Source of the DNA: Bradyrhizobium barranii subsp. barranii
GTDB lineage: Bacteria > Pseudomonadota > Alphaproteobacteria > Rhizobiales > Xanthobacteraceae
Reading direction: 5' to 3'
Length of the DNA: 64,000 nt
Assembly (NCBI RefSeq): GCF_017565645.3
Contig: NZ_CP086138.1
Coordinates: forward strand, 124,001-188,000
The notes under the pieces are model-generated. The model ran no database searches, was not told the DNA's origin, and saw only the letters and a list, made by a program, of their open reading frames with translations. This document shows positions 1 through 7,950 of the stretch, piece by piece (the first letter of the stretch is position 1; the number at the start of each line of letters is the position of its first letter). The translations under genes and the position numbers were made by a program.

Positions 1-515
1 ATGGCCTTCGCCGGCGGCGCGACATAGAGGCCGACAACATCGGCGGCTTTGGCCGTAAAGTTCGGGTCGTTGCTCTCGCACCAGGACTTGCGAGCCACCA
101 GGTCAATCTTGTGGCTGCGCAGGAACCGCCAGACATATTGGACATCGACATCGCCCAGCGCCTCGGCCAGCAGGGGGCCGGTCCAGCGCGCAAACCCTTG
201 CGGTGGCGGCTTATCCAGCAGCTTCAGAATCCGCTTGTCGGTCGTCTTCGTATAGATCGGCTGCTTGCCAGGCCGCGGCTTGTCTTGCAGCCCTTCAAGG
301 CCATGGTCGGCATAGCGATGCCGCCAAAGGCTGACAATCCGCGGCTGGACCCCAACTTCCTTGGCGATCGACCGGGTGCTGCGCCCATCCGCCGCCAACA
401 GAACTATCCGCGCCCGCTTCAAATCGCGCTGCAACGTCACCGGTGAGCGACAGCACGCCTCAAGCACCTTGCGATCTTTCCTCGAAAGGTGGACTTCTCT
501 TGCTTCGGGTATCAT
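1..515 (-). CDS. IS630-family transposase, N-terminal part
   Basis: The first ~171 codons match the 354-residue transposase at 2792-3856: an N-terminal helix-turn-helix region (RSTRSIAKEVGVQPRIV) followed by the start of the catalytic half. Translation starts at the same ATG as in the complete copies. The DDE catalytic residues lie beyond the window edge. It catalyses transposition of its own element. Confidence 0.88.
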   Translation of the reverse strand, partial: MIPEAREVHLSRKDRKVLEACCRSPVTLQRDLKRARIVLLAADGRSTRSIAKEVGVQPRIVSLWRHRYADHGLEGLQDKPRPGKQPIYTKTTDKRILKLLDKPPPQGFARWTGPLLAEALGDVDVQYVWRFLRSHKIDLVARKSWCESNDPNFTAKAADVVGLYVAPPAKA

Positions 516-558
516 CCCGACCTTGAATCACGACTCACGTTCCAAGAAAAGTGGGTAC
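1..558 (-). mobile_element. IS630-family element, copy 1 (cut by window edge)
   Basis: The terminal sequence GTGGGTAC followed by TA at 559-560 matches the ends of the complete copies at 2749-3866 and 16814-17931. The element lies on the minus strand and its 3' part is outside the window. IS630/Tc1-type elements insert at TA dinucleotides, as seen here. The sequence is nearly identical to the other three copies. Confidence 0.9.
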
Positions 559-698
559 TAGACACGTCAACGAAGTGCGTAGTTATTCAAACACAACACA
601 GGTACGCGGAGTTGGGTCACCCCTCGAGAGGTTTCAAGCTATCCGTTCTGCGGGAATTAGGAAGATCACAGCGCCCTACCATGTCGGCTAGCGCCAGG

Positions 699-745
699 AA
701 AAAAACCGTTTGAAAAACCGTTTTAGTTTCGTCTTCTCAAACGGT
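699..745 (-). terminator. rho-independent terminator downstream of tRNA-Arg fragment
   Basis: Read on the minus strand, ACCGTTTGA (745-737) pairs perfectly with TCAAACGGT (713-705) and is followed by a T run. It sits about 27 bp after the CCA end of the tRNA-Arg fragment, so it is probably the native terminator of that tRNA carried along with the fragment. Confidence 0.6.
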
Positions 746-771
746 GATTTGCGGTAAGCGTTTGATTTGAA

Positions 772-800
772 TGGCGCCCCCGAAGGGATTCGAACTCCTG
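772..800 (-). pseudogene. 3' fragment of a tRNA (tRNA-Arg TCT-like)
   Basis: The minus strand reads a T-loop (TTCGAAT), the 3' acceptor strand CGGGGGCG and CCA. The acceptor and T arm fit the rhizobial tRNA-Arg that starts GCCCCCG, as I recall it. No anticodon or D arm follows, so it is only the last ~29 nt. Such fragments are usual products of tyrosine-integrase insertion at tRNA 3' ends. Confidence 0.6.
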
Positions 801-942
801 CGCCATAATCGGCTGCCCGCTCTTCTAGGCTGACCGCGTGTGCGAGTCGCTTTTCTGTCGTGACGAGCAGACCTCTGCGGTTCACCATGGGTTAATCGAG
901 TAACGTTGCGTGCGACTGGACCAGCTCCGTTATCCGTCTCAT

Positions 943-968
943 CCGTCCCGGCGGTTAGACCGGGACGG
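943..968. other. perfect 9-bp hairpin between tRNA fragments
   Basis: CCGTCCCGG (943-951) and CCGGGACGG (960-968) form a perfect stem with an 8-nt loop. There is no following T run, so it is not an obvious terminator. It lies just downstream, on the minus strand, of the tRNA-fMet fragment. Confidence 0.5.
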
Positions 969-988
969 TGAGTGAGTTATGCCAGAAG

Positions 989-1042
989 TGGTTGCGGGGA
1001 TAGGATTTGAACCTATGACCTTCAGGTTATGAGCCTGACGAG
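989..1042 (-). pseudogene. 3' part of initiator tRNA-Met (CAT anticodon)
   Basis: The minus strand contains an anticodon stem-loop with CTCATAA, a variable region, a T arm (GGTTCAAATCC) and the acceptor end CCCCGCAACCA. This matches the 3' ~54 nt of rhizobial initiator tRNA-fMet. The sequence diverges right after the 5' side of the anticodon stem, so the 5' half is missing and the gene cannot work. It is probably an attachment-site scar. Confidence 0.75.
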
Positions 1043-1189
1043 ACGGCATCTGACGGGATGCTGCCGCCCGGGCCTCGTGCAAAAGAGCTTGATAATTGAT
1101 TGACCACGGTCGCCGACGTTATCGAGGAGACATCCCTCTCGTCGAACTTTGATCGGCCAGTTGTGGAAACCAAGGGGTTACGCTGGATC

Positions 1190-1215
1190 TGGTAGCGGAG
1201 GAGGGATTCGAACCC
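1190..1215 (-). pseudogene. 3' fragment of a tRNA (elongator tRNA-Met-like)
   Basis: The minus strand reads GGGTTCGAATCCC, then TCCTCCGCTACCA: half a T arm, acceptor strand and CCA. The acceptor end fits elongator tRNA-Met of rhizobia best, but with 26 nt the identity is uncertain. The remainder is replaced by unrelated sequence. Confidence 0.5.
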
Positions 1216-1628
1216 GCTCGACCGCTCCCTGGAGATAAAAACTGCTTTGACCATCTCCTGATGTGCGGGATCATCGAACCGGTATTCCTGAAGTCAGCGC
1301 AGATGGCGCATCGTCCAGCTCCTTCTTGCGGGGCTTAGATGCGTCCACGCTGGAGCATGAAGGCGCTCCCCTGTTGGCGGTGGAACCGCAGCGTCTCAAT
1401 CGCCGCCACTCGCGCGGACGAGTTCTCGCATCGTGGCTTTCATTGGGAACCCGCGGCTGATTCAGGACAAAATCGGATGAAGACCAGCAGGGTAAGCTAG
1501 GAAGAGGTTGAATTCCGTCGAGTTGCTCCGAAAAGCTGATCAAATCAAAATAATGACAGAATCGCGATGCTCCTCCGACGAGCAAGGCTCCATCGCTTTG
1601 CTTGGAAGTTGAAGAGGAGGAACTCAGT
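1216..1628. other. no gene recognised
   Basis: The short reading frames here show no recognisable domain. The stretch links the tRNA fragments to traR and presumably holds the traR promoter; no convincing tra box was found by eye. Confidence 0.4.
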
Positions 1629-2333
1629 TTGGATGGGCAGTTACAGGGGTTGATCGACGCGGTCGATCTGGCACGCGACGAGCGCTCCATTCGCAACGCG
1701 ATCAAGAAGTTTGCTGTCTCATCCGCCTTCGATCGTTATGCCTACATCCATGTTCACGGCGACGATGCGGTTGTTTTCAGCGATTATCCTGCGGAGTGGT
1801 TGAGCCTTTATTTTGCAAAGCATTACACAACCATCGACCCCGTCGTGACGACCGCCAAGCGCACCATGCGGATGTTCGCCTGGTCAGCGGAGGAGCGCGA
1901 GCTGCGCAGGAGTTCGCGTGACATCAAGCAATTCTATTCGGAGGCAATTGACTTCGGCATCCGCTCCGGCGTTTCCGTTCCGATCAGGACAAGTTATGGC
2001 CGAACCGCGATGATCACACTCGCATCTGATCGGCAGCGGGTCGAGGTCCCGCCATGGGATCCGATGCAGGCGGCGCTGGCGCTCGCCTATATTCACGTTC
2101 GCCTCAGCCTGGCGTCTGGGTCGTCCTTCAAGACAGGGAACGTGACGCTGTCGACGCAGGAGGCGACCTCGCTCAGTTGGTCGTCACACGGCAAGTCAAT
2201 GAATGTGATCGCGGACTTGCTTGGGATCAGGCCACGAACGGTCCAATTCTATCTGGACAATGCGCGCGACAAACTCGGCGCCAGCAATCTCCAGCAAGCC
2301 GTCCGTATCGCCATGGAGAAAAAGTTGATCTAG
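1629..2333 (+). CDS. traR: LuxR-family quorum-sensing regulator, TraR-like
   Basis: The protein has 234 residues, the same length as Agrobacterium TraR. It has an N-terminal acyl-homoserine-lactone-binding domain with the conserved pattern (YAYIHVHG, W and Y in AEWLSLYF, D in DPVV, W in FAWS, FGIRSGVSVPIRT) and a C-terminal GerE/LuxR helix-turn-helix ending AMEKKLI. TTG at 1629 is chosen as start because GAGGAGG lies 8 nt upstream and this length fits the family; TTG at 1602 is also in frame. TraR proteins activate conjugation genes when the signal accumulates. No traI, tra or trb gene is visible, so its targets are elsewhere or lost. It converges with traM. Confidence 0.82.
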   Translation: MDGQLQGLIDAVDLARDERSIRNAIKKFAVSSAFDRYAYIHVHGDDAVVFSDYPAEWLSLYFAKHYTTIDPVVTTAKRTMRMFAWSAEERELRRSSRDIKQFYSEAIDFGIRSGVSVPIRTSYGRTAMITLASDRQRVEVPPWDPMQAALALAYIHVRLSLASGSSFKTGNVTLSTQEATSLSWSSHGKSMNVIADLLGIRPRTVQFYLDNARDKLGASNLQQAVRIAMEKKLI

Positions 2334-2410
2334 TCCACTGTGATACGTTACCGGACGACCCTGCTCTTCGATCAACGGCGACGCCCGGCCCAGAGTCGTT
2401 GCCATGACGA

Positions 2411-2740
2411 TTATCCGGCGGGAATTTTGGGAACGTAACCGAGGCGATCGATCAGGCTGTTGAGGACAAGCTGACGCGCCCGATGCTCAGTCTCCGCATG
2501 TTCATGGGTTCGTTGGAGCTCTGCCCGACGGTCGGGACAAGAGGCCATGCCAGCCTCTGCGGCTAGCCGCTGCAATCGGGCCGTCTCGGCGAGCGCGACG
2601 CTCGCACGGTATTCGCGAATGGCGTCGATGGTTAGGCGCTCAAGCTCAGGTTGTCGCATTCCCCCGAAGATGTGCTCAAGCTCGCAGTTGAGCCCGGCGT
2701 CGGGTGATTCATCATGATTGTTCGATGCCACAATTCTCAC
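2411..2740 (-). CDS. traM: TraM-like quorum-sensing antiactivator
   Basis: The ~109-residue protein resembles Agrobacterium TraM in its hallmark segments: ELERLTIDAIREYR near the middle and LNSLIDRLGYVPKIPAG at the C-terminus. TraM binds TraR and blocks DNA binding until enough signal has built up. The gene converges with traR, 77 bp away. GTG at 2740 or 2731 is the likely start; an IS630 copy begins 9 bp upstream of 2740 and has probably removed or replaced the native promoter. The frame stays open into the IS, so a longer fusion protein is possible. Confidence 0.72.
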   Translation of the reverse strand: MRIVASNNHDESPDAGLNCELEHIFGGMRQPELERLTIDAIREYRASVALAETARLQRLAAEAGMASCPDRRAELQRTHEHAETEHRARQLVLNSLIDRLGYVPKIPAG

Positions 2741-2748
2741 GCAGACTA

Positions 2749-3866
2749 GTACCCACTTTTCTTGGAACGTGAGTCGTGATTCAAGGTCGGGATGATACCC
2801 GAAGCAAGAGAAGTCCACCTTTCGAGGAAAGATCGCAAGGTGCTTGAGGCGTGCTGTCGCTCACCGGTGACGTTGCAGCGCGATTTGAAGCGGGCGCGGA
2901 TAGTTCTGTTGGCGGCGGATGGGCGCAGCACCCGGTCGATCGCCAAGGAAGTTGGGGTCCAGCCGCGGATTGTCAGCCTTTGGCGGCATCGCTATGCCGA
3001 CCATGGCCTTGAAGGGCTGCAAGACAAGCCGCGGCCTGGCAAGCAGCCGATCTATACGAAGACGACCGACAAGCGGATTCTGAAGCTGCTGGATAAGCCG
3101 CCACCGCAAGGGTTTGCGCGCTGGACCGGCCCCCTGCTGGCCGAGGCGCTGGGCGATGTCGATGTCCAATATGTCTGGCGGTTCCTGCGCAGCCACAAGA
3201 TTGACCTGGTGGCTCGCAAGTCCTGGTGCGAGAGCAACGACCCGAACTTTACGGCCAAAGCCGCCGATGTTGTCGGCCTCTATGTCGCGCCGCCGGCGAA
3301 GGCCATTGTGCTGTGCGTGGACGAGAAGCCCTCGATCCAGGCTTTGGAGCGAGCGCAGGGTTATCTGAAGTTGCCCAATGGCCGCGCCTTGACCGGCCAA
3401 AGCCACGATTACAAGCGGCATGGCACCACAACATTGTTTGCGGCGCTCGAAGTCGCCACCGGAAAGATCATCGCGCCCCATTCAAAACGCCGGCGCCGCG
3501 TCGAGTTTCTCGATTTCATGAACAGCGTCACCGCGGCTTTTCCGAACCGCAAGCTTCACGTCATCCTCGACAACCTCAACACCCATAAAAAGAACGAGGA
3601 CTGGCTCAAGGCCCACCCCAACGTGCAATTTCATTTCACGCCGACAAGTGCGTCATGGCTCAATCAGGTCGAAGTATGGTTTTCCATCTTGCAGGGGCAG
3701 TCGCTCAGCGGCACCTCCTTCACGAGCCTCAAGCAGCTTCAGGAACACATCGATGCCTACGTCAACGCATACAACGACAGAGCCGAGCCCTTCGTCTGGA
3801 CCAAGAAAAAGGTCCGTCAACGCCGTTTCAAAGGCCGCCGTATCACTCAGCTCTGATTCCGGGTAC
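2749..3866 (+). mobile_element. IS630-family element, copy 2 (complete, 1118 bp)
   Basis: It begins GTACCC and ends GGGTAC, flanked on both sides by TA (2747-2748 and 3867-3868), as expected for IS630 insertion. It is the same length as copy 4 (16814-17931). It inserted next to the 5' end of traM. Confidence 0.93.
2792..3856 (+). CDS. IS630-family transposase
   Basis: 354 residues in one uninterrupted frame. An N-terminal helix-turn-helix region (residues ~20-70) is followed by a DDE domain: D in CVDEKPSIQ, D in VILDNLNTHK and E in NQVEVWFSILQ. Its near-identity to the copies at 1-515, 12063-12787 and 16857-17921 suggests recent activity. A single coding difference (APHSK here, ATHSK in copies 3 and 4) is visible. 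Confidence 0.93.
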   Translation: MIPEAREVHLSRKDRKVLEACCRSPVTLQRDLKRARIVLLAADGRSTRSIAKEVGVQPRIVSLWRHRYADHGLEGLQDKPRPGKQPIYTKTTDKRILKLLDKPPPQGFARWTGPLLAEALGDVDVQYVWRFLRSHKIDLVARKSWCESNDPNFTAKAADVVGLYVAPPAKAIVLCVDEKPSIQALERAQGYLKLPNGRALTGQSHDYKRHGTTTLFAALEVATGKIIAPHSKRRRRVEFLDFMNSVTAAFPNRKLHVILDNLNTHKKNEDWLKAHPNVQFHFTPTSASWLNQVEVWFSILQGQSLSGTSFTSLKQLQEHIDAYVNAYNDRAEPFVWTKKKVRQRRFKGRRITQL

Positions 3867-4176
3867 TAGGCTTCGTAACTGCGAGCGCAGGCATTTGGCA
3901 GCGGATTTTGATTCCACTCGGGATGTCCGCTTTTGCGCCCTTTCGCTCTACCAATTTCTACGAAACCTCAACAAAAACAGGCAAAATCTGCGACTCCTTG
4001 CTGCAAATTCCGACGCCGAGCGGTTCGCAAAAATTCCCGTTTAATTTCAAGGACTACCAAGCACTCGCGGCGGCTCCACGCAGCATGGACGCAGCATGGA
4101 GGTAGTCTTGATGCTGGCAGAAAGCGGCGCGAAACTCGTGACGAAAATGAGCTTCGTTCACGGATAAGGTTTGCTT
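3867..4176. other. no gene recognised
   Basis: About 310 bp between IS630 copy 2 and the PIN-like gene. No domain or RNA was recognised. The last bases carry AAGG 7 nt before the ATG at 4177, a plausible ribosome binding site. Confidence 0.4.
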
Positions 4177-4917
4177 ATGCGGGTATCGTTCGACAGCAAC
4201 GCTTGGGAAAAAATCTTCGATCCAGCGGACCGCGATTGGACCACTATTCGCGCCGCGCGCGCCACAAACCAGATCGCGGGATTCATAAGTGAAGCGGGCT
4301 TTCGGATCGAAGCAATCCGTAAGAGCGAGCGTACATCCTATTTTTCCGAGCCAACAATGCAGGTGCAGGTTTCCGTAGTTGAGAGGGACGGCAAGCCCCA
4401 TATCCAGATGACGATGGGCCCCGATGACGCCCGACATCCTGGCCTGCCTGAGATGCAATCCGCGAAGCTAAAAAGTGCGTTCGACGCAGGTATCAGGCTT
4501 ATGCGCACGGCGTCATGGCTCGGATTACCTAGCCCTACGGAGATCGGCGACCCGGCGCTTTTTGCGCAGGGGGCGCGCGGCGCCGGCGAGCGCGAGCAAC
4601 GCCAAATCGATGCCTTGGCCCGAATTGAAGCTCGGGGCGTAGGTAGGGCTGCGTTTGAAGCCGCTGGCGGGTGGCAGGGTGCCGGCGGAGTACTCCAGGA
4701 CGAGAAGAGGTTTCGCAAGGCTTGTGCGGAATGGGCGGACGGGGAGCTCGTCGCTGCCCACATAGGCTATCGAAACGATATTCTGTGCACCAATGATCAA
4801 GCCCACGCCGCGGGCCGATCCATTCTTGATCCTACAAACCGAGCCTGGCTCACGGCGGAGTTTGGGGTTCAATTTGCAACACTGGATGAGCTTCTCGGCC
4901 AGATCAGCGCGACGTGA
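4177..4917 (+). CDS. PIN-domain-like protein (putative ribonuclease)
   Basis: 246 residues. The start MRVSFDSNAW resembles the first acidic motif of PIN nucleases, and the C-terminal part has the acidic pattern WADGELVAAHIGYRNDILCTNDQAH followed by FATLDELL, as in PIN folds. PIN proteins are metal-dependent RNases, often toxins or defence effectors. The assignment rests on motif pattern only, and the middle region is unassigned. The gene ends 28 bp from the end of the convergent NACHT-type remnant and is the first member of the defence-like segment. Confidence 0.5.
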   Translation: MRVSFDSNAWEKIFDPADRDWTTIRAARATNQIAGFISEAGFRIEAIRKSERTSYFSEPTMQVQVSVVERDGKPHIQMTMGPDDARHPGLPEMQSAKLKSAFDAGIRLMRTASWLGLPSPTEIGDPALFAQGARGAGEREQRQIDALARIEARGVGRAAFEAAGGWQGAGGVLQDEKRFRKACAEWADGELVAAHIGYRNDILCTNDQAHAAGRSILDPTNRAWLTAEFGVQFATLDELLGQISAT

Positions 4918-4945
4918 ACGGTTTGGCCGCGACGGTTTCCAATTA

Positions 4946-5573
4946 TCAGGTCTTCGCTTCGGGTGGCCATGGACGCTCGGACATGACATCTGGGTGCCGA
5001 CCGTCGTCGGCCGCAATGCCGTGTTCGTCCCGAAGCTCATCGATCTCTTCTAGGCATCTTCTCGCTATGGCGGCCTCAGTAGGCGAGCCATACAGCATGC
5101 CAAAAAGCGCCTTACGCAATTCGCCTACCGGAGCGGGGTAGACATTATAGGCGTTGGAGTCTTCTCCAATGGGCACTTTTTCCGTCGCTCCGGCTTCCAG
5201 GGCTCGGTGCATCTGACCGTCGTAAGGCTGTTTGGTCGCAGCATACTTCTTCACCATGGCAATGATGTCGTTCTCTCCTGCCGCTTCGCCGAAAAATTGT
5301 TCGAGCACTTTACGGCCCGGGCCATCGCCAATGCTTTCGTATCGCGTCTGCAACTCGGAGTTCAGTTCTGGGGATCTCTGAGCATAGGCCGCGAGCTGGC
5401 GTCCGATATGCCACGCGTCGACACCGTTGGGGCCGCGACCGAATACGCCCTCATTATAGAGATCCAGATAGAGCAGCACGGACGCAACAGCGCCCCGTTC
5501 CAAGAAGGCCTGCATCCATGTGTAATCATCTGCGATGTCTCTGTGTTCCCGGGCGAGACGCAACAGTAAGAGC
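4946..5573 (-). pseudogene. C-terminal part of a NACHT/STAND-type NTPase gene
   Basis: An open frame of about 205 codons on the minus strand, helical repeat-like (LARE..DIADDYTWMQAFLERGAVASVLLYLDL), ending at 4946. It continues the reading direction of the remnant at 6928-7500, from which it is separated by an IS3 element. The first codons of the open frame (upstream of 5573) are IS sequence. It is probably the sensor or C-terminal repeat region of the NTPase. It cannot be expressed as a native protein. Confidence 0.5.
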
Positions 5574-5656
5574 TGGCCCCGCAAATTCGGACAGTAGCTT
5601 GAGTGGATTTTCTGCCTGACAGCGGCGAGGATTCTTGCTGCGAATCAGGAGCGAAG

Positions 5657-5962
5657 ATGACGAAGAAGAGCCGCCGGACGCATTCTCCGGCATTCAGGGC
5701 GAAGGTTGCTTTGGCTGCGGTCAAAGGCGACAAGACACTGGCGGAGCTGGCGCAGCTGTTTGATGTTCATCCGAACCAGATCACGATCTGGAAAAACCAG
5801 CTCCTGGAAGGCGCCGCCGGCGTGTTTGGGCATGACAAGACATCGGCCGAGACGCCGGTCGATTTGAAGGCGTTACATGCCAAGATCGGCGAGCTGGCGT
5901 TCGAAAGCGATTTTTTGTCCGGCGCGCTCACCAAGGCGGGCCTGCTGAGCGCAAAGCGATGA
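5657..5962 (+). CDS. IS3-family transposase OrfA
   Basis: 101 residues with a transposase_8-type helix-turn-helix (KTLAELAQLFDVHPNQITIWKNQLL) and a C-terminal coiled-coil stretch (LKALHAKIGELAFESDFL). ATG at 5657 fits family starts (MTKKSRRTHSPAFRAKVALAA). Its stop overlaps the orfB start as ATGA, the usual IS3 arrangement for coupled or frameshifted expression. Confidence 0.9.
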   Translation: MTKKSRRTHSPAFRAKVALAAVKGDKTLAELAQLFDVHPNQITIWKNQLLEGAAGVFGHDKTSAETPVDLKALHAKIGELAFESDFLSGALTKAGLLSAKR

Positions 5963-6786
5963 TCGACCGCGATCATGATCTTTCTATCGTGCGCCAGGCG
6001 AAGGTCCTGAAGCTGGCTCGCAGCACGGTCTACTATGAACCTCGGCCAGTTTCGGCCGAGGACCTTGCCTTGATGCGTCGGCTCGATGAGCTGCATCTCG
6101 ATTATCCCTTCGCGGGAGCGCGTATGCTGCGATCGTTGCTGCGGCGGGAGGGCGTATACGCCGGTCGCCGCCACATCGCGACGCTGATGAAGCGCATGCG
6201 GATCGAGGCGGTCTATCGTCGCCCGAACACGAGCAAGCCGGCTCCGGGTCACAAGATCTACCCGTACCTGTTGCGCGGATTGAAGATCGAGCGGCCCGAC
6301 CATGCGTGGGCAATGGACATCACCTACATTCCGATGCGGCGTGGCTTCGTCTATCTCGCGGCGGTCGTCGATGTGTTCAGCCGACGGGTCCTGGCCCATC
6401 GCGTCTCGATCACAATGGAGGCGGCCTTCTGCGTCGAAGCGGTCCAGGAGGCGTTGGCGAAGCACGGCAGGCCCGAGATTTTCAACACGGATCAGGGCAG
6501 CCAGTTCACCAGCCTCGAGTTCACCGATGTGCTGCTGGACGCGAAGATCGCCATCAGCATGGACGGCAAGGGCGCCTGGCGCGACAACGTGTTTGTCGAG
6601 CGGCTCTGGCGCACGGTCAAATACGAAGAAGTATATCTCCGCGCCTACGACAGCGTGTCCGAGGCGCGAGCGTCAATTGCCAAGTATCTGGCCTTCTACA
6701 ATCAGGGACGCCCTCACTCGAGCCTTGACGGGCGCACGCCCGACGAGGCTTACTTCGGCACGCAAGCTATGGTGATGGCCGCATGA
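5959..6786 (+). CDS. IS3-family transposase OrfB (integrase core)
   Basis: 275 residues. An HTH_21-like N-terminal region (YYEPRPVSAEDLALMRRLDELHLDYPFAGARML) is followed by the rve integrase core with DDE residues in MDITYIP, NTDQGSQFTS and VERLWRTVKYEE. The frame is intact and the C-terminus (YNQGRPHSSLDGRTPDEAYF) is typical. Confidence 0.93.
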   Translation: MIDRDHDLSIVRQAKVLKLARSTVYYEPRPVSAEDLALMRRLDELHLDYPFAGARMLRSLLRREGVYAGRRHIATLMKRMRIEAVYRRPNTSKPAPGHKIYPYLLRGLKIERPDHAWAMDITYIPMRRGFVYLAAVVDVFSRRVLAHRVSITMEAAFCVEAVQEALAKHGRPEIFNTDQGSQFTSLEFTDVLLDAKIAISMDGKGAWRDNVFVERLWRTVKYEEVYLRAYDSVSEARASIAKYLAFYNQGRPHSSLDGRTPDEAYFGTQAMVMAA

Positions 6787-6796
6787 CCGTCGCCGA

Positions 6797-6851
6797 CGGT
6801 TTTGTCGTCGCTCTGGTCGGGCTACGCCCTCCCGACGCAACGACAAAACCG
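6797..6851 (+). terminator. long hairpin after orfB
   Basis: CGGTTTTGTCGT (6797-6808) pairs perfectly with ACGACAAAACCG (6840-6851). It lies just after the orfB stop, with no clear T run. It may limit read-through from the IS or be part of the subterminal structure. Confidence 0.4.
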
Positions 6852-6927
6852 TAAAGCCCCGCGTTCAGCATAACCCGGCAGGAATCCACTTAAATCCAGC
6901 GGGGCGCTGTCCAAACAACCGGGGCCA

Positions 6928-7500
6928 GCTCTCTGCTTGACGCGAGGGGCCAAACCTGCGCGGCAAATTCAGGTCGGCCTGTCATGATCATAAAGCGAAC
7001 GGCACGATCTGCTTTGCCCGGCTGGTGCCAACGCGTGGCGAACGTGATGATATCGTCTCGTACGAGATCCCAAAAATGCGGGTGCAGCGCGGAAGATCAT
7101 CTCAGCCGCTAGCATCGGATCGATAGGCAAGGCGAGACGCACGGCGTGAGCGACGACTTCCGCGCCGTTACTCTCTCGCGATAGCCGTTCGGCGGCGAAC
7201 AAGACTGACTCTTCCCACGAGGGGCGGTCCAAGACGGATGCGCGCAATTCTACGCGGGCACCGGCATCACCGTTTGCCGCCGCCTTCATCAATTCGGCAA
7301 CGCGGCGGCTCGCATACCATTCCTGAAATTGCTGATGTTGGAACGCAACGCCGTCTCCAGAGCGCATCAATAGGTGGTGGCTCGTCAAGGCTTCTAGGAC
7401 TGTAAGCGGCTCAAATGGAGCCGCAATTTGGCTGCTCTCTCGCAGTCTTGCAGTTGTATCTGCCACGAAACGGCGCGCGTCGGCCTCAGGTAGCCGAACG
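6928..7500 (-). pseudogene. NACHT/STAND-type NTPase gene, middle part, frameshifted
   Basis: The minus-strand frame includes FEPLTVLEALTSHHLLMRSGDGVAFQHQQFQEWYASRRVAELM, the winged-helix/FQH..FQE pattern typical of NACHT NTPases. Near 7070 a run of five T shifts the frame; with four T the protein would continue APAFWDLVRDDIITFATRWH up to the IS3 insertion. The nucleotide-binding N-terminus is missing: the frame hits a stop near 7510, where a nuclease remnant begins on the other strand. Confidence 0.55.
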
Positions 7501-7921
7501 ACTCCACGCTGTCATCCGTCAGCTTCGGGAGAGGCGGGAGGAGCGCCCCACGCTCGAAGTCGAAGACGAGTACGACGTTCAGGATCTGTTTCACGCGCTG
7601 CTGATCATTTATTTCGACGACATTCGAAAAGAGGAGTGGTCTCCGAGTTATGCCGGAGGTGCTTCACGCATGGACTTCTTGCTGCCGGAAGTCGAGTCGG
7701 TGGTTGAGATCAAGATGACACGGCCCTCTCTGACTACGAAGCAGCTCGGCGAACAACTGACCGTCGATGTCGCGAAGTACAAGCAGCATCCGATGTGCCG
7801 CAGCCTCTACTGTGTCGTGTACGACCCGGCAGGACGTACTTCAAATCCCCGCAGTGTTGAGAACGACTTAAGCGGCGACAACGAGAAAATGACTGTTCGC
7901 GTGATGATCGTGCCGAGATAA
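7490..7921 (+). pseudogene. PD-(D/E)XK nuclease, 5'-truncated
   Basis: The C-terminal ~140 residues of a restriction-like nuclease: RPTLEVEDEYDVQDLFHALLIIYFDD, then SYAGGASRMDFLLPEVESVVEIKMTR, where D and E-x-K fit the catalytic site, and QLTVDVAKYKQHPMCRSLYCVVYDP. Such domains form the C-terminus of larger defence or restriction proteins, whose N-terminal part is absent. The codons before ~7490 belong to the NACHT-type remnant read on the other strand, so this is a rearrangement junction. Confidence 0.6.
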
Positions 7922-7950
7922 GTCTTGAAGGCTTGTTGGAAGCAGGGCGA

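Larger units (their letters stand above)
5574..6927 (+). mobile_element. IS3-family element
   Basis: The ends TGGCCCCG and CGGGGCCA form terminal inverted repeats around orfA and orfB. The repeat can be extended outward to AGAGCTGGCCCC/GGGGCCAGCTCT, so the exact ends and the target duplication are unclear. It interrupts the NACHT-type gene. Confidence 0.85.

Noticed and set aside
2861..3481. 206-codon antisense frame in IS630 and its equivalents in the other copies
   Set aside because: It is the complement of a well-supported transposase and has no recognisable domain; it recurs simply because the IS recurs.
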